This document shows, piece after piece, positions 1 to 6,828 of a stretch of DNA of 6,935 nt. The first letter of the stretch is position 1; each line of letters opens with the position of its first letter. The notes below the pieces were generated by a model. It ran no database searches. It saw nothing but the letters and a program-made list of their open reading frames with translations, and was not told where the DNA came from. The stretch comes from CAZAGT01 sp964484515 (GTDB taxonomy: Bacteria; Desulfobacterota; DSM-4660; Desulfatiglandales; HGW-15): assembly GCA_964484515.1 (NCBI GenBank), contig CAZAGT010000282.1, forward strand, positions 1 through 6,935, given 5' to 3'. The position numbers and the translations under genes were made by a program.

Positions 1-64
1 GTTACTACGGCTGCACCCTCGGCGCCTGGAATCTGCAGCATCCTCGACTTTTGCAGCGTTAAGG
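1..64 (+). repeat. Left arm of a 64-bp long-range inverted repeat
   Basis: The reverse complement of this segment matches 6829-6892 at 61 of 64 positions; the differences pair with left-copy positions 13, 56 and 62. The arm begins at the first base of the window, so its outer boundary is not visible; the right copy continues for 43 more bases, and a matching continuation would be expected upstream. It contains CTGCAG and GGCGCC palindromes but no long self-complementary stem of its own. It reads as an open frame on the + strand (3-62, ending in TAA). I take it to be a dispersed genomic repeat, not a gene. No transposase or target-site duplication is visible. Confidence 0.85.
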
Positions 65-335
65 TAAACGTACTCCAAATCCTATATCGTCGTGGCTTAC
101 TTGCTTGAGTGACGCCTCACAATGGGTATGAGCGTCAAAATCTGCTCCCATTGCTTTCGGGGCAGCCTGCCCCCCCACGTACGCCATGGCGCGACCGGAA
201 GAAGCGGGCCTTGCGGGCATCTTCATTGTGCGGCGATCGCCTCTTTTGCGCCCTGTGCTTGCGGGGTCGAAGCCAATATGAAACGTGGTCGCTACGGCAA
301 ACGTTTTTGTATGTTGAGATGAAAAGGGGCCTTGA
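65..335. other. Non-coding leader region before the URO-D-like gene
   Basis: No convincing gene is seen here. Two short overlapping forward frames (109-339 and 122-322) lack a Shine-Dalgarno sequence and resemble no family I know. A small interrupted palindrome, GTGA-CGCC-TCAC, lies at about 108-119. A weak promoter-like pair (TTGAGT near 104, TATGAG near 126, about 16 bp apart) could drive the downstream gene, but the match to sigma-70 consensus is poor. The stretch may be decayed sequence. Confidence 0.45.
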
Positions 336-1415
336 ATGAAAGCGGATGCGATCGCGTTAGCGGAATCGAAAACACCTGAGAAAAGGCTCTCAATGGAAAT
401 ACTGAATCATCCCGAGCTTGTTCAATTAGCTTCGGGTTATGATCCTTACACTCAAACAAAAACTGCCTACTTGAAAGCCTATCAATCCCTTGGGATTGAT
501 TTCCTAAAGCGGGTGCCTCTAAGCAATGCACCGAAACCGTTGCAACCGGGAGAAACGCGGGACTTGGGTAATGGATACATAGAATCCTACCTGGGCCTTT
601 ACAACTCTGTGTGCCGGCACCGATTTCCTTTTCAAGATGTTGAGGAATTCTGGCAAGCCCAAGAAATCACATTTGATGTAAATAGCCTGTTGACACCTGA
701 GCCGCACCCCTTCGACAAAAAAGACATAGAAAAGAGAACGGAAATCGCGGGGCAATGCGGCCTCTATTATTACCGGCTTTACACGACCCTCTTTATGTGG
801 GCGGTTGAAATCCTTGGCTGGGAAATATTCATGATTGCGGCGGCTTTGGATCCTGAACGTTTTGACAAGAAATTCCTTCAGCCTGCGTTTCGGAAGTCGC
901 TGGAGTATCTAACGACCTTGTCTGAAATCGATAGTCCGTTCATATTTTGCCATGACGACCTGGCGGATCAGACGGGCCCGATATTTCATCCGGGGTGGTA
1001 TGAAAAATATATTTTCCCAAAATATGAACGCTTGTGGGAGCCGACGAAGAAAGCCGGGAAGAAGGTCCTTCTTGTCGCCGACGGCAATATGGGGCCGTTT
1101 CTTGCTGATTTGAGGGCAACGGGAATAGATGGAGTTGTACTCGAAAACCCGGCTACTGATTTCGATTTGATACTGGAGCACTTCTCCGATAAAATCATTA
1201 TCGGCGGAATCGATGCCAAATTGGTTACGTTTCAGAAGCCAAATGAGGTTAGAGACCACGTATTAGGCGTCCATGCAAAAACTCAGAGACTGCCCGGATT
1301 TGTCATGTCTATCTGTGGGGGCATCCATGGCAACATCCCTCTAGAAAATCTTGAGGCGTATTTTGATGCACGTGTCGAGATCGGCTATACAATGGACAAC
1401 TGGCGTAAATTATAA
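336..1415 (+). CDS. URO-D superfamily protein (methyltransferase-like, MtaA/CmuA-type fold)
   Basis: This 359-aa protein has the length and C-terminal signature of the uroporphyrinogen decarboxylase superfamily, a TIM-barrel fold that includes HemE and the cobalamin-dependent methyltransferases MtaA, MtbA and CmuA. Recognisable segments are HDDLADQTGP (206-215) followed by a 'HPGWYEKYIFP' helix, VADGN (247-251), GIDGVVLENPATD (263-275), IIIGGIDA (287-294) and the closing CGGIHGNIPLENL (327-339). The N-terminal arginine motif of true HemE is absent, so a heme role is unlikely. MtaA-type enzymes bind zinc through His-X-Cys plus a distal Cys. Here the aligned positions are Val247 and Asp249, while Cys327 is kept. 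Demethylation of a corrinoid protein is therefore not supported, and the substrate is unknown. The start at 336 is backed by AAAAGGGG (322-329), 6 bases upstream. No corrinoid protein or activase gene lies nearby. No signal peptide or membrane segment is seen, so it is probably cytoplasmic. Confidence 0.85.
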   Translation: MKADAIALAESKTPEKRLSMEILNHPELVQLASGYDPYTQTKTAYLKAYQSLGIDFLKRVPLSNAPKPLQPGETRDLGNGYIESYLGLYNSVCRHRFPFQDVEEFWQAQEITFDVNSLLTPEPHPFDKKDIEKRTEIAGQCGLYYYRLYTTLFMWAVEILGWEIFMIAAALDPERFDKKFLQPAFRKSLEYLTTLSEIDSPFIFCHDDLADQTGPIFHPGWYEKYIFPKYERLWEPTKKAGKKVLLVADGNMGPFLADLRATGIDGVVLENPATDFDLILEHFSDKIIIGGIDAKLVTFQKPNEVRDHVLGVHAKTQRLPGFVMSICGGIHGNIPLENLEAYFDARVEIGYTMDNWRKL

Positions 1416-1489
1416 TTGAGCCAATGCACGATCATTTGGATCAAATCTGCAGTTTCGATGACCGTGGTGGGCTTTAAAAGAGAACTGCA

Positions 1490-1595
1490 GAATATTGAAT
1501 ATCGAAGCGCGGAATGTCGGAGGATGGAGTCGCGGCGCTCTCTTCGTCGTGTAGATCAGAATCGAAAATATTTTTTCCTTCGACATTCGATATTC
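1490..1595. repeat. Imperfect inverted repeat of the GAATATCGAA type
   Basis: The 17-nt arm GAATATTGAATATCGAA (1490-1506) is complementary at 15 of 17 positions to TTCGACATTCGATATTC (1579-1595), with a 72-nt spacer that itself contains GGAATGTCGG. Each arm is internally repetitive (GAATAT/GAATGT followed by CGAA). I associate simple GAATGTCGAATATCGAA-like units with intergenic regions of many environmental bacteria, so this is probably a decayed dispersed palindrome. No function can be inferred. Confidence 0.6.
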
Positions 1596-1609
1596 GTTCA
1601 CCTCTGAAA

Positions 1610-1717
1610 GATCAGCTTTTCATTAGCCATGAAAACCGGCATCATCTAAGTCTCCATTTCGATCAAAGTGGCCACATCCACAGCAAGGAGCCTAGCTATA
1701 GACTGCAAAAGCTGATC
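1610..1717. repeat. 11-bp inverted repeat with nested hairpin
   Basis: GATCAGCTTTT (1610-1620) is perfectly complementary to AAAAGCTGATC (1707-1717) across 86 bases. Overlapping the left arm is a separate perfect hairpin, TTTTCAT-TAGCC-ATGAAAA (1617-1635, 7-bp stem, 5-nt loop). The two structures share bases 1617-1620 and would compete. The hairpin has no G/C-rich base or T-tract, so it is not a standard terminator. Confidence 0.5.
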
Positions 1718-2017
1718 ATGAATCCATACGCCATCTCGTCGATTATCTCCTTGCTCCCTTTTGTTTTTGACAACGGGGTGGCGGAGGGGGACCGTTTCCT
1801 GCTCAATGAGGGACAACTGTCGTTTAAAGATAACAGATTCTCGTCTTCGGTCCATGTCCCGTCACATTTTGTATACGTATATACATCGCCTCTTGCGGGG
1901 TCTGTTTTGATTTTGATTGTGATCTCAAGCTGTTAGGGCACCCTTTTGTCCCACTGGCTTGCTTCTTGCTCCTCAGCATCTCCTAGGATACTGTGAACAG
2001 GGCCGCCGGACGGTGTA

Positions 2018-2040
2018 GGAAAGCGAGCGCGAAGCTTTCC
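2018..2040. repeat. Perfect 7-bp hairpin GGAAAGC/GCTTTCC
   Basis: GGAAAGC (2018-2024) and GCTTTCC (2034-2040) form a perfect stem around a 9-nt loop, GAGCGCGAA. It lies 210 bases before the ATPase start and is not followed by a T-tract. It may be a structured remnant of a mobile or repeat element; no role is established. Confidence 0.45.
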
Positions 2041-2210
2041 CGCACGCACGTGGAGCGTAGTTACAGACATCAAACCGCATCGCGCCTCCCATATATTTTG
2101 AGAGGCCTGTTTACAGCTAAAATCGCCGCTTCGACCGTAATTCCTGGGGTAAAATACCGACCATCGGCCTCGGCCTTTATCCTCCAATGTATTCAAAGCA
2201 TGGATTTTGA

Positions 2211-2244
2211 TCACCTCACAAGCTTACGTCTCTTCATCAGGTGA
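2211..2244 (+). promoter_or_regulatory. Possible Shine-Dalgarno-sequestering stem upstream of the ATPase gene
   Basis: The ribosome binding site AGGTGA (2239-2244, 6 bases before the ATG at 2251) is fully complementary to TCACCT (2211-2216) with a 22-nt loop between them. If it folds, the 6-bp stem would occlude translation initiation of the ATPase gene. A 6-bp match with a loop this long can easily arise by chance, and no aptamer-like domain was recognised upstream. Confidence 0.3.
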
Positions 2245-2250
2245 CCTTAA

Positions 2251-4602
2251 ATGGATATAGTATCAAAACTTAGAGAGGCCGAGGTCTACCGTTCAATGGG
2301 GCTTCTTGACGAGAGCATAGCCATCTACGAAGGCATACTCTCCGTCTCCCCCGAATCTGAATCCTGCGACCAGGAAAATATCAAGGGAAGAATCGAAGAG
2401 TTAAGGAGGGAAATAGATGAATTAGAACGAGCTGACGCAGATGCCGTTTCAGCACAAGAGATAGACTTTGTAAAAGAGACCTTGGCACTAAAAGATGATC
2501 TTGAGACGATGCGAGAGAGTGCATCTTCATTTAGAGAACTGGGACTCTACAAACAGGCTCTCGAACAGTACAAAAGCCTATTCAAAGAGGATTTCCAGGT
2601 CGAAACAATCCTCGGTGACACGGTGCAGTGCCTCGTGAACATCACCCCTCCCAACGAACTTATGGCACGCGTGGAGGAGATGCTCCATCAAGCTTGTTTA
2701 GATATGAGAGTTCAAGCCGAACTTAAATTCGCGGTTGGTCTCGAGATGGAGCGTAGAGGCCTGAAGAACCTCGCCGTTGATTTCTACAGATCGGCGCAAA
2801 AACACGATCCTGGGAATGATGAAACCAAAGTAAGACTTGAGTCGGTCTTAACCAGCCTTTCATCCACTTCGAAGTACGACTATCTCATGAACCGAAAACT
2901 CGTGACCTCCCAACAGCTCCAGCAGGCCTTGGCTCTTTCGAAAAAGACGGATAAAAGCGTGGAATTCATATTGCTTGAAACCTTCGGAGTTGCGAAAGAA
3001 GAACTCGCAAAATCTCTTTCCCTCTTCTATGCTTGTCCTTTCAAAGAATATGATCCCGAATTGGATACGCCCTCGGAACTCATCCGAAATCTAAGAAAAC
3101 CCTTTTTGTTGAACGCCCTATGGGTTCCCCTGAGTTGGGGGAAAGAAGGTACTGAAGTCCTTATCGACAACCCGCGGGATCTGACCAAGACCGATCAGGT
3201 GAGGGCGTTGCTCAAGACGGGAAAAATCAATTTTTCCGTCGGAATCAAGGAGGATATCGAGGAGTTCATCACACGATTTTTCCAAGAGAAGAAACTGGGT
3301 GACTCCAAGTCTCGAAAAGGCGTGACTGACACCCTCGATTCGATCCCCGATATTGCTTTCGACGAAGAATCCATCGAAGAAGAGGAGGAAATCACTGAGG
3401 AATCCAGTGAGGTGGTCAAGCTGGTCGACCAGATACTCATTACGGCCTATCGAAGAAAGGCATCGGATGTGCACATCGAACCTGCGCTCGATGTCCAATA
3501 TACGACGATCCGTTTCCGTCTTGACGGCGTTTGCCAGGATTATATGAAGGTTCCCATTTCAATGGCCAAGGGCATCCTCTCACGGGTCAAGGTCATGGCC
3601 CGACTGGACATCGCTGAAAAACGGCTCTCCCAGGATGGGAAAATCAAGTTCAGACGCAAGGGCATACCCGCCTTCGAACTTCGTGTTGCCACCATTCCCA
3701 CTACGGGGGGCTATGAGGACGCCGTATTGAGGATTCTCAGCAAGGCAGGCGCCGTTTCGCTGGAGTCGTTAGATCTCACCGACAGAAACTTTAGGGTCAT
3801 GAAAAGGTTGATCGCACAGCCTTACGGTCTTATTCTGGTCGTCGGACCGACAGGTTCGGGTAAGACGACAACGCTCCATTCAGCGCTATCCTATATCAAC
3901 AAGCCCGACGTGAAGATCTGGACAGCTGAAGATCCTGTGGAAGTGACTCAAGCGGGGCTGCGACAGGTAGAGGTAAGACCTGAGATTGGCTACACCTTTG
4001 CTAGGATTATGCGCTCGTTTTTGAGGGCGGATCCGGATGTGATCATGGTCGGTGAGATGCGGGATGAGGAGACCACGGCGATTGCGATTGAGGCATCCCT
4101 AACCGGCCACCTCGTATTTTCGACATTGCACACCAATAGCTCAACCGAAACGGTGGCACGATTACTCGATATGGGGTTTAGCCCGATTAACTTCTCAGAT
4201 GCATTTCTTGGGATTCTGGCCCAAAGGCTCGTCAGGCGTCTGTGTGAAATATGCCGTAAGCCGTTTCACCCATCAAAAGAAGAGTTTGAAGAAATCGTTT
4301 CTGAATACGGAAGGGAATATTTTGAAAGCACCGGCATCAAATACTGGCCTGACCTTACCTTATATCACCCCGATGGATGCGAATCATGTTCGGGTACCGG
4401 CTACAAGGGTCGGATCGCAATTCATGAACTATTGGACGGCACCAAGATCATCAAGAGAATGATTCGCAAGCAGGACAGCCCGGAGAACCTCTTGGAAAAG
4501 GCGATTCAGCAAGGAATGACGACTCTGAAACAAGATGGCATCCTAAAAGTCTTCAAGGGGTTGACGGCTATGAGTGAGGTGAGACGGGCTTGCCTCCAGT
4601 AA
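2251..4602 (+). CDS. GspE/PilB-type secretion/pilus assembly ATPase with helical-repeat N-terminus
   Basis: This 783-aa protein is a hexameric-type ATPase of the T2SS/type IV pilus superfamily, which powers pseudopilus or pilus assembly at the inner membrane. Residues 1-200 are helical and contain TPR-like units (about 7-32, 90-112 and 157-186). Residues 208-268 resemble an MshEN/GspE N-terminal domain. An acidic linker (371-386, Glu-rich) precedes the catalytic core. The core carries SDVHIEP (405-411), RFRLDG (421-426), Walker A GPTGSGKT (532-539), Asp box AEDPVE (559-564), Walker B region DPDVIMVGEMRDEET (594-608) and His box TGHLVFSTLHTN (618-629). A zinc tetracysteine is also present: Cys665/Cys668 and Cys710/Cys713. 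All catalytic motifs look intact, so the enzyme should be active. It is longer than typical GspE/PilB (about 500-580 aa) because of the N-terminal extension. No pilin, PilC/GspF, PilM or secretin gene is adjacent, so the partner system is unknown. AGGTGA 6 bases upstream supports the start. Confidence 0.95.
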   Translation: MDIVSKLREAEVYRSMGLLDESIAIYEGILSVSPESESCDQENIKGRIEELRREIDELERADADAVSAQEIDFVKETLALKDDLETMRESASSFRELGLYKQALEQYKSLFKEDFQVETILGDTVQCLVNITPPNELMARVEEMLHQACLDMRVQAELKFAVGLEMERRGLKNLAVDFYRSAQKHDPGNDETKVRLESVLTSLSSTSKYDYLMNRKLVTSQQLQQALALSKKTDKSVEFILLETFGVAKEELAKSLSLFYACPFKEYDPELDTPSELIRNLRKPFLLNALWVPLSWGKEGTEVLIDNPRDLTKTDQVRALLKTGKINFSVGIKEDIEEFITRFFQEKKLGDSKSRKGVTDTLDSIPDIAFDEESIEEEEEITEESSEVVKLVDQILITAYRRKASDVHIEPALDVQYTTIRFRLDGVCQDYMKVPISMAKGILSRVKVMARLDIAEKRLSQDGKIKFRRKGIPAFELRVATIPTTGGYEDAVLRILSKAGAVSLESLDLTDRNFRVMKRLIAQPYGLILVVGPTGSGKTTTLHSALSYINKPDVKIWTAEDPVEVTQAGLRQVEVRPEIGYTFARIMRSFLRADPDVIMVGEMRDEETTAIAIEASLTGHLVFSTLHTNSSTETVARLLDMGFSPINFSDAFLGILAQRLVRRLCEICRKPFHPSKEEFEEIVSEYGREYFESTGIKYWPDLTLYHPDGCESCSGTGYKGRIAIHELLDGTKIIKRMIRKQDSPENLLEKAIQQGMTTLKQDGILKVFKGLTAMSEVRRACLQ

Positions 4603-4660
4603 GGCCATTTGCCACCGGGGACATAAATTGTGAAAATGGTTAATTCACCAATGGAATGAA

Positions 4661-4684
4661 GCCCTCCGCGCATGCGCGCAGGGC
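4661..4684 (+). terminator. GC-rich hairpin after the ATPase gene, possible terminator
   Basis: GCCCT (4661-4665) pairs with AGGGC (4680-4684), and between them CGCGCATGCGCG (4667-4678) is a perfect palindrome, with a single C/C mismatch at 4666/4679. It lies 58 bases after the ATPase stop codon. No T-tract follows (next bases ACCCTAGCGC), so intrinsic termination is uncertain; it may instead stabilise the mRNA 3' end. Confidence 0.4.
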
Positions 4685-4936
4685 ACCCTAGCGCAAGCAA
4701 GTTAAGTAGCTCAAGCCTGATATCAGTAACGGAATAGGGGATCTGAGCTTAAGGCTTTGTTGCACCCCCAAGGCCGCTTCCCGCCTCGCTCAATGTGAAT
4801 ACGATAGCAAACCTGTCGAAAAACCTATTTTCCTGTGGTAGATGGAAAATGTCCAGATGCAAGGCTTCCGAAACCGGGGAGTGAGCCGAGCGAAGCGAAG
4901 GTAAAGAAATCCCAAGGAAAGAGGTGTAAATGAAAG

Positions 4937-5030
4937 GCGCAGGGCTCAAGGCCCAAGACTCAAGGTCTGAGACAAAACAAAAGATTTCAGAGAGTTTTGC
5001 CCTTCAGCCTTCCACCTTCTACCTTTGACC
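4937..5030. repeat. Decayed inverted repeat with AAGG-rich / CCTT-rich arms
   Basis: The left arm (4937-4978) is built of short CTCAAGG/CCCAAGA units and ends in CAAAAC (4973-4978). The right arm (4994-5030) begins GTTTTG (4994-4999) and continues with CAGCCTTCCACCTTCTACC. The inner 6 bp pair perfectly around a 15-nt loop, and the outer arms pair only loosely, giving a large degenerate palindrome. Repeats of this composition look like simple intergenic elements I associate with deltaproteobacterial genomes. No coding potential is credible. Confidence 0.55.
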
Positions 5031-5070
5031 TCTTGCGTACGCCGCAGTGACGAGGGATGAGGGTAACGCA

Positions 5071-5124
5071 GCCCTTCGGCTTCGCTCAGGGCCGTGAGAC
5101 TGTTGAACGGCATGTCGAACGGCA
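5071..5124. repeat. Hairpin plus 12-bp tandem repeat
   Basis: GCCCT (5071-5075) and AGGGC (5088-5092) frame TCGGCTTCGCTC, giving a small hairpin. It is followed by two adjacent 12-bp copies, TGTTGAACGGCA (5101-5112) and TGTCGAACGGCA (5113-5124), which differ at one base. The CTTCGGCTTCGCTCAGGGC and GTCGAACGG strings resemble common dispersed intergenic palindromes in environmental bacteria. A related GAGCGAAGCGAAGG string occurs at about 4888. Confidence 0.55.
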
Positions 5125-5259
5125 GATGGGCGTTTTCCGACAGCCTCTGCAGAACTCTTGAAGGAAGAAATCGTAGCCGTGAAAAGGTTACTCTCATTGT
5201 CAATTCCTATTGCCTGCTTTGCATGCGGCCCCAGCCATCCTGTCTCGAGGGGATAATCG

Positions 5260-6828
5260 ATGAAGAGAGATGTCATTGTCATCGGGACCGGTCTCGCCGG
5301 AATGGTGGCGGCTTACGCGGCCCAGGCGGAAGGCGCCAACGTGCTCCTTATAGACAAGGGACCTGTTGGGATGGGGACGAATTCTGCTTACGCCAATGCG
5401 GTATTCTCCGGTCCAACCTCCTCCTATCCATTCGAAGACTACATTCATGATACGATACGAATCGGCAAAGAGATCAATCATGTGCCGTTTGTCAGGAAGA
5501 CCGCTCAGGGGGTTCCAGGGGCCCTCGAGCTTCTCGATAGGCTTGGCGTCGGACTGCTAGAGCGCCGTGACGCCTATGTTTTTCAACCCTCGCGTACCGA
5601 CATTATCCGAGGAATGCCCTTGGTCAGAAATGTGCTCAGAACCATCAAGGACCTGAAACGCGTGCTCATATTGCCCGGGTTCTATGTATCGGAGATACTC
5701 CAAAGTGAGGGAAAGGCTCACGGCGTCAAAGGCTTTGGCAAGGACGGCCGGGAGAGGTCGCTCCGATCTTCAACCGTCGTTTTGGCCACGGGCGGCTGCG
5801 GGGCGATTTATCTCAGGAATGACAATCATGAGGGAATCTTGGGGCAAGGGTATTTCCTGGCCGCCAAGGCCGGCCTTGATCTGTGGGACATGGAATTCGT
5901 TCAGTTTTATCCCATTGTCATGGTGGAGCCCGGCTTGCCCTCGGTCATGCTCTATCCCCCTTACCCCAAGGAAGCACGGCTGCTCAACGCCTCCGGTGAA
6001 GACATCCCCAGCAAACACGCGCTCGGTGATATCAATGAGGCCATCAGAAAAAAGAGAGACACGTTCTCAGCCATGATTTTTTCGGAGGGCCAAGAGGGAG
6101 CGGTCCTCATGGACTACAGGCAGACCCCATCCGCCCTTTGGGATACCTATCCTCTGACCCTCCTGAAGAACATCAGATTCGATTTTCGGAGCCGGCCGGT
6201 TCGGATATCACCCGGCGCCCATTTCTTCATGGGTGGAGTTCGAACAGATGACGAAGGTGAGACTTCGTTGGACGGTCTCTTCGCTTGTGGAGAGGTTGTT
6301 TGGGGGTTGCACGGCGCAAACAGGAGAGGCGGTAATGCCCTAACCGAATGCATCGTATGGGGCATGTCTGCGGGCCAAAATGCTGCCAGGCGTGCCCTAA
6401 AGGCTCCGGCACCGCAACGTGAATCCGAGGAATCTGGCAATCTAAGGTTTCGCAAGGCCTCCGGGCATATTCGCTACCGAGAACTGCGCCGTCGGATCAA
6501 AGAGATCGCATGGGGATACGCGGGCGTAGTGCGATCAGAAGACGGGCTACGGATAGGCCTTCAAGAAATGGATGAGGTGGACCGCCTGCTACGACAGGCA
6601 GCCCCGACGACCGCCTCGGAAGTGAGATTACGTCAAGACATGATGAGTGCGAGCTTCTCGTTGAGGGCTATTCTCTCTGCCAGCCTCGCCAGACAAGAAA
6701 GCCGGGGAGCGTTTGTGCGAGCGGATTTTCCACAGGAAGACAACGACAATTGGCGAAAAAACTCTTGTCTGCACTACGAGCCGAAAGCGGGTCTCTTCTC
6801 GGTCAACCATCAGGAAGCCAAGGGGTAA
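5260..6828 (+). CDS. FAD-dependent oxidoreductase, FrdA/SdhA/NadB-type flavoprotein
   Basis: This 522-aa protein has the flavoprotein architecture of fumarate reductase, succinate dehydrogenase and L-aspartate oxidase. The N-terminal Rossmann motif is VIVIGTGLAG (5-14), with Asp32 at the end of the second strand to bind the FAD ribose. LATGGCGAIY (175-184), HFFMGGVRTD (321-330), GLFACGE (339-345) and HGANRRGGNAL (351-361) are family signatures; ESRGAFVRADFP (480-491) marks the C-terminal domain. Of the four usual dicarboxylate-site residues, Arg266, His321 and Arg355/356 appear kept. The 'QFHP' histidine is Tyr217 (QFYP). The segment that carries the FAD-linking histidine in SdhA/FrdA (here 38-50) has none, so FAD is probably non-covalent. 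Fumarate/succinate or aspartate activity is thus not assured. Length is closer to NadB than to FrdA. No signal peptide or Fe-S subunit gene is present. GAGGGG (5247-5252) lies 7 bases before the ATG. The stop codon directly abuts the right repeat arm. Sampled stretches look more GC-rich than the URO-D-like gene. Confidence 0.88.
   Translation: MKRDVIVIGTGLAGMVAAYAAQAEGANVLLIDKGPVGMGTNSAYANAVFSGPTSSYPFEDYIHDTIRIGKEINHVPFVRKTAQGVPGALELLDRLGVGLLERRDAYVFQPSRTDIIRGMPLVRNVLRTIKDLKRVLILPGFYVSEILQSEGKAHGVKGFGKDGRERSLRSSTVVLATGGCGAIYLRNDNHEGILGQGYFLAAKAGLDLWDMEFVQFYPIVMVEPGLPSVMLYPPYPKEARLLNASGEDIPSKHALGDINEAIRKKRDTFSAMIFSEGQEGAVLMDYRQTPSALWDTYPLTLLKNIRFDFRSRPVRISPGAHFFMGGVRTDDEGETSLDGLFACGEVVWGLHGANRRGGNALTECIVWGMSAGQNAARRALKAPAPQRESEESGNLRFRKASGHIRYRELRRRIKEIAWGYAGVVRSEDGLRIGLQEMDEVDRLLRQAAPTTASEVRLRQDMMSASFSLRAILSASLARQESRGAFVRADFPQEDNDNWRKNSCLHYEPKAGLFSVNHQEAKG

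Larger units (their letters stand above)
1416..2250. other. 835-bp intergenic region with decayed repeats, no credible gene
   Basis: The longest open frames are 1514-1936 (+), 1646-1855 (-) and 1933-2214 (-). None has a good ribosome binding site or a recognisable domain, and the first begins inside an inverted repeat. The region holds an imperfect inverted repeat (1490-1595), an 11-bp inverted pair (1610-1620/1707-1717), a 19-nt hairpin (1617-1635), a TATACGTATA palindrome (1872-1881) and a hairpin at 2018-2040. No T-tract terminator for the URO-D-like gene is evident. The best reading is degenerate repeat-derived sequence plus the upstream control region of the ATPase gene. Confidence 0.6.
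4603..5259. other. 657-bp intergenic region with hairpins and decayed repeats
   Basis: No credible gene is seen. Short minus-strand frames (4749-4949, 4946-5203, 5019-5282) run across repetitive sequence and lack ribosome binding sites. The region holds a strong GC-rich hairpin (4661-4684), a CTGATATCAG palindrome (4717-4726) set between AGCTCA (4708-4713) and TGAGCT (4744-4749), a purine/pyrimidine-armed inverted repeat (4937-5030) and a repeat cluster (5071-5124). A weak promoter-like TTGTCA at about 5197 could serve the flavoprotein gene, but no good -10 box follows. Confidence 0.6.

Noticed and set aside
122..322. Cys-rich 66-aa forward frame upstream of the URO-D-like gene
   Set aside because: No Shine-Dalgarno sequence, overlaps another equally open frame, and no recognisable zinc-ribbon spacing or family match.
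336..1415. HemE (uroporphyrinogen decarboxylase proper)
   Set aside because: The conserved N-terminal arginine motif of HemE is absent and the overall signature fits the broader URO-D/methyltransferase superfamily.
1646..1855. 69-aa minus-strand frame with a protein-like composition
   Set aside because: A stop codon lies two codons before its ATG, no properly spaced ribosome binding site is present, and I recognise no domain. It could be a fragment of a decayed gene, but I cannot support it.
1514..1936. 140-aa forward frame in the first large gap
   Set aside because: Its ATG lies inside a degenerate inverted repeat, there is no ribosome binding site, and the composition looks non-protein-like apart from a short hydrophobic tail.
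1933..2214. 93-aa minus-strand frame spanning the 2018-2040 hairpin
   Set aside because: No ribosome binding site or domain; it runs through the leader of the ATPase gene.
4946..5282. Minus-strand frames of 85 and 87 aa before the flavoprotein gene
   Set aside because: They are translations of the repeat cluster (low-complexity, Ser/Arg-rich), overlap each other in different frames and lack start signals.
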